NCBI GenBank assembly: GCA_029379385.1
Contig: CM055605.1
Location: forward strand, 5,429,001-5,493,000
DNA: 64,000 bases
Origin: Quillaja saponaria
Taxonomy: Eukaryota > Streptophyta > Magnoliopsida > Fabales > Quillajaceae
Reading direction: 5' to 3'
The notes under the pieces were generated by a model. That model was not told the DNA's origin. It saw only the letters and a program-made list of their open reading frames with translations, and searched no databases. A program made the position numbers and the translations under genes. Positions within the stretch are counted from its first letter, which is position 1. Each line of letters opens with the position of its first letter. Below are positions 24,894 to 35,581 of the stretch, piece by piece.

Positions 24894-25925
24894 ATGGGAT
24901 TGATTATTGACTGGATTAAGACCTTGCTTGAGAAAGATTGGGAGGTGATGTTGGTCCACACATTTTAGGAAGAAAACAAATGAATGAACATGATTTTGGA
25001 TGGAAATGAAACTTATGTCTATTGAAAGGAATCTCCTGAGGCCCCAATTATAAGCAACCAAGGTGATGGAAGTGCTTGCACAATAGATGTTCTTAAAGCG
25101 GTTGTTAGAATTTCTTTTTAATATTTATTGTAATAATTACTAATTATTTAGTATTATATAATTAATTATTGAAATATATTTTTATTATATCTTCACAAGT
25201 GTCATGAAAATAGTTACTAGAAAAATTATAATTATAATATTATCTAGCAGAAAATTGTTAAGTTTAGTAATAAATATGTTTATTGAAATTTAAAATATCA
25301 TTAGGTCATTCGCTATTATTAATGTGCTTATTGAAGTTTAAAATTGTTAAATTTCGATGTACCAAAAAGAAAAAAAAATTGTATTACTACTAAAATGGGA
25401 TTGATTAAAGACTGGATTAAGACCTTGCTTGAGAAAGATTGGGAGGTGATGTTGGTACACACATTTTAGGAAGACAACAAATGAATGAACATGATTTTGG
25501 ATGGAAATGAAACTTATGTCTATTGAAAGGAATCTCCTGAGGCCCCGAATAGTTACTGATGTTTCTTAGTTTGTTTTGTTGTTAAATTTCGATGTACCAA
25601 AAAAGAAAAGAAAAAAATTGTATGTGACATCATTGGGTCCTTCGCCAATTATAAGCAACCAAGGTGATGGATTCAATGCACTAGTTTCATATTTTTTAAA
25701 AAGTGCTTGTACAATAGATGTTCTTAAAGCGGTTGTTAGAATTTCTTTTTAATATTTATTATAATAATTAATAATTATTTAGTATTACATAATTGATTAT
25801 TGAAATATACTTTTATTATATCTCACAAGTGTCATGAAAATAGTTGCTAGAAAAATTATTATTAAAATTTATCTAGCAGGAAATTGTTAAGTTTAGTAAT
25901 AAATAAGTTTATTGAAGTTTAAAAT
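24894..25925. repeat. recent segmental duplication in two copies
   Basis: A block of about 150 bases starting ATGGGATTGATTA (24894) is nearly identical at 25395, and the adjoining AATTATAAGCAACCAAGGTG block (about 25046-25290) recurs at about 25646-25925. The second copy carries about 100 extra bases between the blocks, which contain another short repeat (GTTAAATTTCGATGTACC at 25348 and 25581). No coding potential was recognised. Confidence 0.8.
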
Positions 25926-26528
25926 ATTTTCAAAATAATAAATTATTAAATGCATGAAAATTTTGAACATTATCGATATTCAATCCAGATAACTTCTTAT
26001 TTGCAAAATTTTAGTTCTTTACATTTTCTCTGGATAGATTAAGAACTTGCAAAATATCAACATTATTGACCTACACTTAGGCTCATTAATTTGGCACATC
26101 ATATAAGATTATATAGTATATGATTATATAATATATTAGACAGTATAGTTTTACAATTATTATCTTATCATTTTCCTTCTCACTGTATAGATTTATATTG
26201 TCAGCTATAATATAAGTAGTAGTCAACAGTATAAGTCTATATTATCATGTTGATATCAAATATTGTATAAGAGTCAATTAAATAGTTTTATACTATTATA
26301 TTATTCTTATACAATGAACCAAATGAGATAAGAAATTAGATGGGATAATTTTAGTGAGATAAGGCATTGGTTTTGAAATTAATATATTAACTATAAAATA
26401 AATGAGATGTATATTTCTTAGCACAAAAAGTTGGTAATTATAATTATTTTTTCAAAAGAGAGTGAGATACAGAGAAACGTTGGTATTCATGAGCATAAGA
26501 GGGGAAAATTAATAAATAAAAATAAAAA

Positions 26529-26716
26529 ACTTCTAATAAATGCTCTTGTTAAGGGGATAAATATATAATTTTTGTGTAATTTATTGTAATGATCGACTAT
26601 ATTTTAGTGTTGTGTAATAAATTATTTATATTAGATTAATTTGAAATGTTTCAAATTCTAAAAACTATATTTATGGCAAGTTATCAAATTCTCTAATGTT
26701 ACTGGTTAGAAAAATT
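26529..26716. repeat. small AT-rich MITE-like repeat copy
   Basis: It resembles the element at 59136-59319 (shared CTTGTTAAG/TTTGTTAAG start, GA.CGACTATA.TTTTA core and TTAGAAAAATT end). The copy is degenerate and its ends are approximate. Confidence 0.45.
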
Positions 26717-26938
26717 CATTATAATATTAATTTGTCTTTCTCATCAGTTAATAAAAGGCAAAACAATCAATCTTAATTAAAAACAAAAATGGTCATGTCA
26801 CTTTACCCACATAAACTACCACCTATTTTGTAATAACCCTAACTAACAAATTAGTCACATAATTCCTTATTTGAGTCATAATTAGAAAACAACCCCTCAA
26901 TCATCCACATTAGTTATAAAATCTAACAAACAAACTTA

Positions 26939-27866
26939 GGGCTAGTTTGATATGCGGGAATGACCATTTCATTTCATGTATGATTATATGGAATAAACAT
27001 TCTTTCGTTTAGTACGTTTTTACCTTTAAGAATACTTATTTTATTCTAGCCATTTTATCCCATAGAAGTAGGAATCCTCAAACACACTTAGGAGGTGAGA
27101 TTGCTCATTCCTACTTCTATGAAATTGATTTAGTTTCAATTAAATGACAAGAAAATCATTCCATCACATAAAATAAAAAGTTAAATATTAATAAAAATAA
27201 TATATTATTTATAAATAAAAAATATTATTTATTATTTAATTTAGTCAAATGACAAAAATACCTTTCATATCACATTTAAAAAAAATAAAATCATATAAAA
27301 TAAAAAGTAAAAAAATTTGTATATAAAAATAATAATAAATCAATTCATTTTAGTCAAATGACAAAAATACCTTTCATATCATTGTAAATATAATTAATTA
27401 ATGTTAAATAACTAAATTAGTTAAATAAATTTAAACTAAAATATTAATAAATAATAAAAATAAGAAAATAAATATAATTAATAATAATAATTAATTACTA
27501 ATAAATATATATTATAATATATTTTTTAAAAAATAGTTTAAAAAATTAAGAAATATATTTATTTCATAAATTATGTTTAATTTTTATTACTTTATCTATA
27601 GAGAGATATTTTTGTCATTTTGAAATAATATAATTTTTATTACTTTATCTATAGAGAGGTATTTTTGTCAATTTAACATAACTTTAATGTTATTAAATGT
27701 CTAAAAATTGCATAAAAATTTAATAAATAGAATAAAATGATTATTCCTCATTAGTCACTACCAAACAATAGAATAGAATGATCATTCCATTCTATTTATG
27801 TTCCATTCTCAAATCCCTTTCCCATTCTAATTCCGCAAAAATTATTCTTGCATATCAAACTAGCCC
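26939..27866. mobile_element. PIF/Harbinger-type (Tourist-like) foldback MITE
   Basis: The 928-bp element is flanked by TTA on both sides (26936-26938 and 27867-27869), the Harbinger target duplication. Its ends are GGGCTAGTTTGATATGC and the exact reverse complement. The two halves are also related internally (GACAAAAATACC blocks on the left, reverse-complement GGTATTTTTGTC blocks on the right), giving a foldback structure. There is no transposase. Related copies occur at 62565-64000 and 62716-63619. Confidence 0.88.
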
Positions 27867-27869
27867 TTA

Positions 27870-28375
27870 TAAAAGACTAAATTATCCTAATTAAATTTAA
27901 ATATTATGATTAAAAAATTAAAAATTATGAATTATTTAAATATTATTTATATATGTTAAAATTAAATCAATATAAAGAGTTTAGTTTCATAGAAAATGAA
28001 AAGAAAATGGTGTAAAAAGGAGAAGATATAATAAATAAAAAATAAAAGAAAACTTTATAATGAGAGTAATTAGTCTTTTATGAGTTATTTTGTTAGATTT
28101 AATGGCTAATTTAGATGAGTGATGGTTATTTTTTAATTATGACTTCAAATAAGAAGATTATGTGCCTAATTTTGATAATTTATGTAGGGTTATTACAAAA
28201 CATGTTATAGTTCATGAGATAAAATGTAATTGACTCAAATAAAAAAATTAGATATAAAAAGAATAAAGTTAACCGTAAAATAACAGCACACTTAAAAACA
28301 AAATCAAAATGATGTATCACAGTCTCCATAAAATATATAAATCTTTATTTTTAGGCGACGAATTTGGTGAATGGT
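27870..28375. other. AT-rich spacer, nothing recognised
   Basis: Low-complexity AT-rich DNA lies between the MITE and the cysteine-rich peptide gene. Its end probably holds the 3' untranslated region of that minus-strand gene. Confidence 0.6.
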
Positions 28376-28638
28376 TTAGAAATATTGGCATGCTGATCTG
28401 CAAATATCCTCACAAGATTCATTTGCAGAATTTGTATTAGCCAAGCAACCCTTTATGCACCTTGCATAGCAAATTGAATTCACTCCACCATTGATTTGTT
28501 CTCCCATCATGCACTTCTCGTTGCATTCACGACCACTAATTCTTGCAGCTTCTCCAATCTCAAAATTAGATGCAAAAATCAAAATCAGAGAGCAATCACA
28601 AGTATTGCTCAGATTTTGGAAGAAGAATTTGAAGCCAT
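28376..28638 (-). pseudogene. small secreted cysteine-rich peptide gene, signal peptide disrupted
   Basis: Complement 28582-28376 encodes a cysteine-rich domain with eight Cys spaced C-x3-C-x13-C-x3-C-x3-C-x10-C-x3-C-x3-C, ending CQYF and a stop. The only plausible upstream ATG (complement 28638-28636) opens MASNSSSKI, as in a secretory leader, but meets TGA at codon 10 and is also out of frame with the cysteine domain. Between them lies DNA that reads as a hydrophobic leader only if both a nonsense change and a one-base shift are ignored. I do not recognise the family; a thionin- or defensin-like plant peptide is possible. Without a leader the product would not be secreted, so the locus is probably dead, or the assembly carries errors. 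Confidence 0.6.
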
Positions 28639-31363
28639 TAATGTATTGCTATAGAACCTAAATCTTCTACTGCAAAATATGAGACTTTGAGATGATACTT
28701 GTCCTTCTTAGAGGCTATATAGGATTTTTTATTTTTTTAGTTATTACTCTGGTTTGGACCCTCGAGTAATTACCATTTTGGTCTGGTTAAAAACACATTT
28801 ATGATGGTACTAAGAAATTTATAAGGATTTAAGAATTATATTTAAAATAATTTTTCTTTTTAGGAAAAAAATGTATTTACTTGGTCTAATTTTGAATTTG
28901 AGAAAAAAATTGTCTATATATTCCCACAAGAAAAATAACAATTTTCATAATTTAGAATAGGAAAAGTAATGAAATCTATTTAATGGATAATTAAACAAAA
29001 GAGTCGGGTTGGTAACTAAGTTTAAATGTTGAATCTTTCTTTTGACAACGTGATTACAAAGTTATTAAAAATTTCTAAATATATTCCCTTTTATTTTGCT
29101 TTGAATGAGGTATTTTTAAATACAAAAATGAATCCAACTAATTAATTAAGGTAATCCCTTATTATTATTATATAACTCCCAAAATCTGAGTCACAATAAA
29201 ATAAGAACGTCAATTAATTGTTTTAAATAAATAAATTTCTTCGAATTTTACATAATAAAACATAATTTGATCTAAATTAAATATGTGAATTAACTAAACA
29301 TATAAAATAATCAATTTGACATGACTTGACAAAATCTAACTACTATTTTCTACAAAAAGTCAAGATATTTTACCATTACAAAGAACATAATTTAACTGAT
29401 TAAAAGATCATGTATTGATACCACGAATTCCTAAATTAATTATATCCAACCTTCTAGATGTGCCACACATACAACTTTCAAAGTAGCATATATTTGCTGG
29501 GTTGCTTCATTAATAACTTCTACAATGCAAATCTCAAAACAATGTTAATTGTTCAATCATTTGAAATTTCTGATCAAATAAGTCAGTATGATGTACAAAC
29601 GGAGAATAAAAATGTTACACTATTTTGATTCTTCATTGAATTAATTTGCATTTGCATGGTAAGCTTCATGAAAGAAACATCAAACTCACAGTGACAGTAA
29701 TTTGATTCTATTTTGTAAGTTATATATATGTTTGGAAATGAGTGTGTAAAAATGAAAAGGTATTAGTTTCCTCCAATCTCCTAGACAAAAAAAATTTAAT
29801 GTTATAAAAATAAATTCAAAGAAAATAAATGACCCCACAACAAAACTAAATGATTTTAACATTAGCAACCTTCTAAATTATGAATTTTGTTGATTCCTTA
29901 ACAGCTATTTATAAAAATAGCAAATCAATTTACGTAAATGAAGAACTGAAATAGGCAGCATGTAATCCGTGTGAATTTTAAATAATATACTCGTGCAGTC
30001 ATGCATGTTCATAGCATTTTTACTCAGTGGTGTAAATTCTTGTGCCGAATATACACAACTAATTTATTTTTTATTTTTTTTAAAATGATTAGATGTATCT
30101 GTAGACATTAAATTTTTTTATAAGTGTATTTGTAGTTAATTAATCCGAAAATGTAAAAATTAATTGATAGGTCAATTAATTATGTTTGATTGAACTCAAA
30201 ATCACAAAGTTACTGAGTAAATATTGATTAGTTAATTTTTTTTTTTTTTTAATTCAATATTGATTAGAGACCGTCACAATTACTTGTGCAATTGATTGGA
30301 AATAAATCCTAATTAACTTAGAGTAATTAAATATTGAATGGAAGATAAATTAAAATTAATCAAGTGATTAAATATTGATTGGATCAAATCATATCCAATC
30401 ACCTTTGAAATTCTCAAATTTATTTTGATCTTATTATAATCATTTCAAGTCAATGTCAATAATCAACAACCATTCACGAATCAATTCTAACCATTAATTA
30501 ATAAACCAATCAATTTCAATTACCTACGGTCAATCAAATTTTGTCTACCACCAAAAGAGAGAAGGAACCATGAGAGAAAAGCTGATCAGTAGGAGTGTGG
30601 ATCTTCTGAGGTTTGTAGAAGGAGGTAAGGGTCTACTTTGATCAAAAGGATCAAAACTGCCATTTATGTTTATGTTCTTCACTACATCCAACAAAAATAC
30701 ACTCCAACGATTTTCTCACTTTGGTTTAGGGATCAAAATACACTCCAACAGAAAACTCAAGATACAAACTATAAAATTCTATTGTTTTTCTCTCTCAAAC
30801 AATATAAATTTAAGTAAAACACAAATTATTGTGATCAAATTCAATTTTGTCATATATTACAAATCCTTTCTTAAAGATCATCTATAATATCTAAATCAAA
30901 TTACATAGTTCTCAGAACTAATAAAATTTGTAAAAATATCAAATCAAAAAAGTACATCTTTTTTTTTTTAAAGAATATTAACACATGATTTCTATAATTT
31001 ATTTATAAATTATTATTTTATATCATTTTTCTACTTTCTTTTTTATTACTTTCAGGCAATATTCACGGTACAATTTGAATGCCCTTTTACGTGGCTCCTA
31101 TACTCTTCTTTATTGGTAAAATAATATAAACCAATTCAAATTTAAAGGATCGTTATTTACCATTATCTCAATGTAACTTTATAAATTGTTTCTTAACTCT
31201 TGATTTTAAGAAATAGTTTAAATTTATAATGGATCCCACAAATTTACTCCTCTTATCCACTCAGCCCCATTGAGGGATTGAGGGAGAGATGAGGGATAGA
31301 TAGAGGGAATCCCAATCCAATCACAACTATCCAACTCAGCCTCCTTATTCTTCACTCCTCACA
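28639..31363. other. AT-rich spacer, no gene seen
   Basis: Short ORFs occur but none has recognisable similarity or coding-like composition. The first part probably holds the promoter of the cysteine-rich peptide locus. The end, about 31020-31360, becomes less AT-rich towards psaF. Repeated AATATTGATTGG-type words occur near 30240-30390. Confidence 0.55.
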
Positions 31364-31513
31364 CCTTATCCAGTATCCCCTCCTTTTTCTTGCTCTTCCC
31401 TCCACCACCAATCTTTTCCTCTCAGAATCTAAAACCTTCTTCTTCAAACTCACTTCCCTCAAATCTCCTCCACTCACTTTTCATTCTTCTTCCTCAAATT
31501 CAATCAAACAACC
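31364..31513 (+). promoter_or_regulatory. psaF proximal promoter/leader with I-box-like motif and CT-rich leader
   Basis: CCTTATCC at 31364-31371 is GGATAAGG on the other strand, an I-box (GATA) motif common in light-regulated genes. A pyrimidine-rich stretch (31380-31510) precedes the ATG, as is usual for photosystem I genes, which often lack a TATA box. I see no clear TATA box. The functional reading is inference. Confidence 0.4.
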
Positions 31514-32194
31514 ATGTCTCTTACAATTCCCACAAATCTATGGAAACCCATTTTGAAACCAAAATTGGGTTCTCAATTGAACCAAAAATCAAGGTCTACT
31601 TTCATCGCTTGTTCAGATTCTCAGAACTCAAATTCCGAGAAAATTTCCAGTGGATCTCCACTGCAGGCGTTTTCCGCTGCACTCGCACTTTCCTCCATTC
31701 TTCTCTCCGCCCCACTTCCGGCTGTGGCTGATATCTCCGGCTTGACTCCATGCAAAGAATCCAAGCAATTTGCCAAGCGTGAGAAACAACAGCTGAAGAA
31801 GCTTGAATCGTCGTTGAAGCTGTACGCTCCTGATAGTGCGCCGGCTTTGGCTATCAATGCTACAATAGAGAAGACGAAGCGAAGGTTCGATAATTACGGG
31901 AAGCAGGGATTGTTATGTGGGTCGGACGGACTTCCTCATTTGATTGTGAGCGGTGACCAGAGACACTGGGGTGAGTTTATCACTCCTGGGATTTTATTCC
32001 TGTACATAGCAGGATGGATCGGGTGGGTCGGTCGGAGCTACTTGATTGCCATAAGAGATGAGAAGAAACCGACCGCGAAGGAGATCATCATTGATGTGCC
32101 ATTAGCAACCAGCTTGGTGTTTAGAGGGTTTAGTTGGCCTGTGGCTGCTTACAGAGAGTTTTTGAATGGTGAACTTGTTGCCAAGGATGTCTAA
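31514..32194 (+). CDS. PSAF: photosystem I reaction centre subunit III (PsaF), chloroplast precursor
   Basis: One exon of 226 residues, the usual precursor size. Residues 1 to about 72 form a bipartite transit peptide: a Ser/Lys-rich stroma-targeting part, then a hydrophobic thylakoid-transfer part ending APLPAVA. The mature part starts near Asp73 ([20 protein letters not shown]) and contains the basic lumenal helix that docks plastocyanin, the two Cys of the family (CKES and LLCGSDG), and a transmembrane helix ([19 protein letters not shown]). The end [12 protein letters not shown] is typical. PsaF sits in photosystem I in the thylakoid membrane and helps electron donation from plastocyanin to P700. 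The ATG at 31514 is chosen because an overlapping frame upstream lacks PsaF similarity. Confidence 0.97.
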   Translation: MSLTIPTNLWKPILKPKLGSQLNQKSRSTFIACSDSQNSNSEKISSGSPLQAFSAALALSSILLSAPLPAVADISGLTPCKESKQFAKREKQQLKKLESSLKLYAPDSAPALAINATIEKTKRRFDNYGKQGLLCGSDGLPHLIVSGDQRHWGEFITPGILFLYIAGWIGWVGRSYLIAIRDEKKPTAKEIIIDVPLATSLVFRGFSWPVAAYREFLNGELVAKDV

Positions 32195-32899
32195 CAAAAT
32201 CAAATTCAATCCACAGGTCAGTTTGGTTTTTTTTTGTTTTTTTTGTTAGGTGATTATGATTTTCTTAATAATTATGTTTTATATGGTGTTTTTGAATATC
32301 AGAAATATGGGAGGATGGAATTGAAGGACAAGGGAAAGCTAAGATTTTCAATTTAGGAGTTTTTGGAGGGAAGGGTTGGTGGAATTTATACTGTTTTGTT
32401 CTTGTGTTTCATTTGTAAATGATCCAATGATGGTAATTTGTATAACAATGTTTGATTTACCATAATCTTGGCACATTTTCAAAGAAGTTGTATGCTTTTT
32501 TTTTTTTTTTTTCCTTTTTTCAATATTGGCATTGTTGCTAGAAGAAATAGAAAGTAAATTCAACTAACCTTATTGCCTTGTAAGCTCTAACAAAAGTAGA
32601 CAAGAAATAAATAAAAAAAGGGAATAATTAACAAGCAATGTGGAGCTCAGACAAGCCAATAAAAAATCAATTGAGAACTAAGCAATATTTTATTAGAAAA
32701 TGCAATGTATAATACGTTTGTAAGCTCAGATATATATAGGATTGCATCCAATGCCAAGTGAGCAGGCATGTTGAAAAGTAGATACAATTTCATGTGCATG
32801 CTTTAAAGTTTTAGGATTATAGAGAAGCAGAAGGAATTGAAATTAGACCAACAATCAAACAAGTTTCACTACCATTGTTGTTTGATGGGGCTGCATTCA
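32195..32899. other. psaF 3' region and spacer
   Basis: Probably holds the 3' untranslated region of psaF in its first 250-300 bases, then AT-rich spacer up to the end of the small minus-strand peptide ORF. No other gene is recognised. Confidence 0.55.
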
Positions 32900-32986
32900 T
32901 CACCCAGCCTTCACCTTTACCTTACCCTTCTTAGGCTTCATGAAGCAGAAGCATGAGCAAAATGGACACTGAAACAAGAACTTCAT
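32900..32986 (-). CDS. 28-residue Cys-rich, basic-tailed small protein
   Basis: Complement 32986-32900 encodes 28 residues: MKFLFQ, then a compact CPFCSCFCF cluster with four Cys, then a Lys-rich tail (MKPKKGKVKVKAG) and stop. I recall conserved plant micro-proteins with the same CSCFCFMKPKKGK arrangement, and the Arabidopsis block has a small unknown gene (At5g53880) just before PSKR2, which fits this place; both points are from memory. A TTTTTTTACAG acceptor-like site lies about 60 bases upstream of the ATG and TATAAAAAG words lie beyond it, so a short 5'-untranslated exon is possible. Function is unknown; the Cys cluster could be acylated or bind metal. Confidence 0.55.
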   Translation of the reverse strand: MKFLFQCPFCSCFCFMKPKKGKVKVKAG

Positions 32987-33665
32987 TGCTTTAACTTTCT
33001 TCAATCTCAATTAGTTCTTTAACAACTGAACCTTCTGTAAAAAAAATTCAGCTCTATATTCTCTTTTTATATTTTTTCTTATCCAACAATTCTGTTCCCA
33101 TTTTTTAATTTCCTTTTTATATTTCATTCCATAACCCATTGCAATCATTCCACCTTGAACACATTCAACAAAGAATATGTCTGCTAATAATAACAACTTT
33201 ATGGTGGTGAAGTGTGCGGGTAGGGCTAGCCATGGTGGAAAAATGAGGCTAGTTGCCATGCAAGTAATGGAAAAGGAGAACTTATTTTGATTTCTTTGTC
33301 TAACAAGATTTGTGAGCTGTTCAGCAATATACCAAGCTAACATAATTTTAGTTTATTGAAAATTTTTAATTCACCAACTACGGTTTTGAGAATGCAAGAA
33401 GTTCATATGTATGGGGAGAATAATTGAGTAAAAAATTAGGAGATTGAAGATAATGAACTCACTGAATGCTATGACAAGAGCAAACTTTCACCTGAAATTA
33501 TTCGTTTCCATTGGGTTAGCACATACTCACCCATAACTATGCCTCGAGGTTAAATAAAAAGAGCATTTCTTAAGGGTGATCTCAGATTCTCACATACTTG
33601 ATTATATACACAAACCAACGTATGAAAACTGGTAGCCAAGGTTCCATATTGAATCCGGTGAAGAT

Positions 33666-35581
33666 TTAGAGCCGCGAAGATGATGATACTGATCTGGGTA
33701 CTTTACGGTAATCATATACCCCAATACCACGTTTTCTTCCAACTCGACCAGCATCAATATACTGCACAAGTAAAGGACAGGGAGCATATTTGTTATCCCC
33801 AAGGCCAGTATGAAGAAGCTTTCATTATTGACAAGCAAACATCCAATCCTATGAAATCAGCAAGCTCCAGAGGACCCATTGGCTGGTTGGTTCCCAGCTT
33901 CATTCCTGTGTCAATATCTTCTTTTGTTGCCACACCAGTATAGAGAGCAAAAAATGCTTCATTTATCATAGGCATTAGGATCCGATTGACAATGAAGCCC
34001 GAAAAGTCCTGGGAGCATACAGTTATCTTGCCAAATCTGCATGTTATTCAACAATCAATTGTTGTAATATCATCCCAGAAAATCATTATGCAGTGCCATT
34101 ATTAGCCCTCCAGCCCCACAAAGAATGGGGTACATGGTATTCAAAGAAACGGATGTCAGTATGGGAAAACAAAAAAGTTGCAGGGAATGTTCTAACTTCT
34201 AATACAAATCAAAACGTAAGAAACAAGGGCTAATGCCTACAGGTCACAAGAAACTAACAGAATAAGTCTCCATAGAAGTTAGACAACAAGAACCCAAAGC
34301 CTGATGAAACTTGGATAAATAAACAAGAACCACAACACAGAATCACAAGTATATCCTAGGAGGTTAGAAGAATACATGTATGGAACAAAGATAAGTAATT
34401 ATAAGGTTTCATTATGATTGAGATGCGTGGAACAGATCCTATCTAATAATATATATCAGATATGGGTGCGCATGCACCAGCCCAAAGGTATGCAACCTAC
34501 TCCAACACGATCTCGGCAACCACATATAGAGGTGGGAGATGAGGGTAATGACTGATGAGATAAGAGATCATAAAAAAGATGATATTATGATAGAGGTGAA
34601 TGGGACAAGGACTTTTGTACCTCTCAGCCAATGATTTTGTTGCACTAAATGTCTCATCTGATGTGTCTGCACCTCGGATGATCTCAACCAGTTTCATAAT
34701 AGGTGGAGGATTCATAAAATGCATTCCTATCACCTGCATGATAGATGTTTGTTTTAAAATGTTATACATGTAAAATGTAGTATGCAATTTAGGGAAAAAT
34801 AAGTATGATCTCTGTTACAAGTTATATGAGAGAAATGTTGATACTTGATACCATAAATTCTAAGCACAATTCTGTCTCGGAGAAGAATTATATCAAGAGC
34901 AAAACCTGGCGTGGTCTGCTAGTTGAAGATGCCAGACGTGTGATCGAAATGGAACTTGTGTTTGTTGCCAAAATGGCAGAACTCTTGGCAACCTTATCTA
35001 GTTGAAGAAATAACTTTTTCTTTACATCTTCAGATTCCACAATAGCTTCAATAACAAAATCTACTGAATGAAGCTCTTTCACATTTGAGGTACACTGTAT
35101 ACGTTTTAGAGCATCAGTACCTGCTGCCTGTCAAGTGAAGATAACAAAACTTGTTATCATTGACTTTTGATCCCAAAACTATTTCTCAAGCTTCCTGCCC
35201 AAGAACGCACTACAAAAGAGCAAAACAACTGTTGCTACTAACCCAGTAAAGTAATCAAGTCTATTTGATAAGGGATAATTACTCAGTCTAACTACAAAAA
35301 CGAAATTGGATACAATTTTCTTTTCCAGGGTAACCAAACAAAGAGAAGTTAGAAAAGAAAGTTTTTTTTTTTTTTTTTTTTTGAAGTGTTCTTACTTGAG
35401 TGAAATTGCCTTTGGCAACAAAACGCTGAATTGAGGTGGAGATGGATTTGGTGGCTCTGGTAAGAGCTTCAGTGTCAGTATCTACAAGCCATACATCGAT
35501 GCCATACATGGCGGCGAGTTGGGCAATTCCTGACCCCATTTGACCGCTACCAATTACTCCGATGGCCTTGATCTCCGCCAT
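33666..35581 (-). CDS. 3-hydroxybutyryl-CoA dehydrogenase-like (3-hydroxyacyl-CoA dehydrogenase), frameshifted
   Basis: Exons complement 35581-35396, 35127-34906, 34733-34621 and 34036 onward. The protein opens [20 protein letters not shown] (NAD-binding Rossmann GxGxxG) and has [20 protein letters not shown] (His/Asn of the active site), [11 protein letters not shown] and [13 protein letters not shown]. It should oxidise 3-hydroxyacyl-CoA with NAD in the peroxisome. The as-read frame stops at 33793-33795 after 254 residues (family about 294). An extra base in GCTTCTTCA (about 33817-33825) shifts the frame; the next 49 codons in the other frame are open, keep the family's ...[13 protein letters not shown] and [12 protein letters not shown] text, and end SRL, a PTS1 signal, with stop 33666-33668. 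So either a recent loss of the C-terminus and peroxisomal signal, or a one-base assembly error. An in-frame ATG further upstream (35701) is less like the family start. Confidence 0.85.

Noticed and set aside
33011..33343. 110-codon minus-strand ORF upstream of the 28-residue peptide
   Set aside because: It has a hydrophobic segment and a basic end but no recognisable similarity, and could be leader or intron of the peptide gene.
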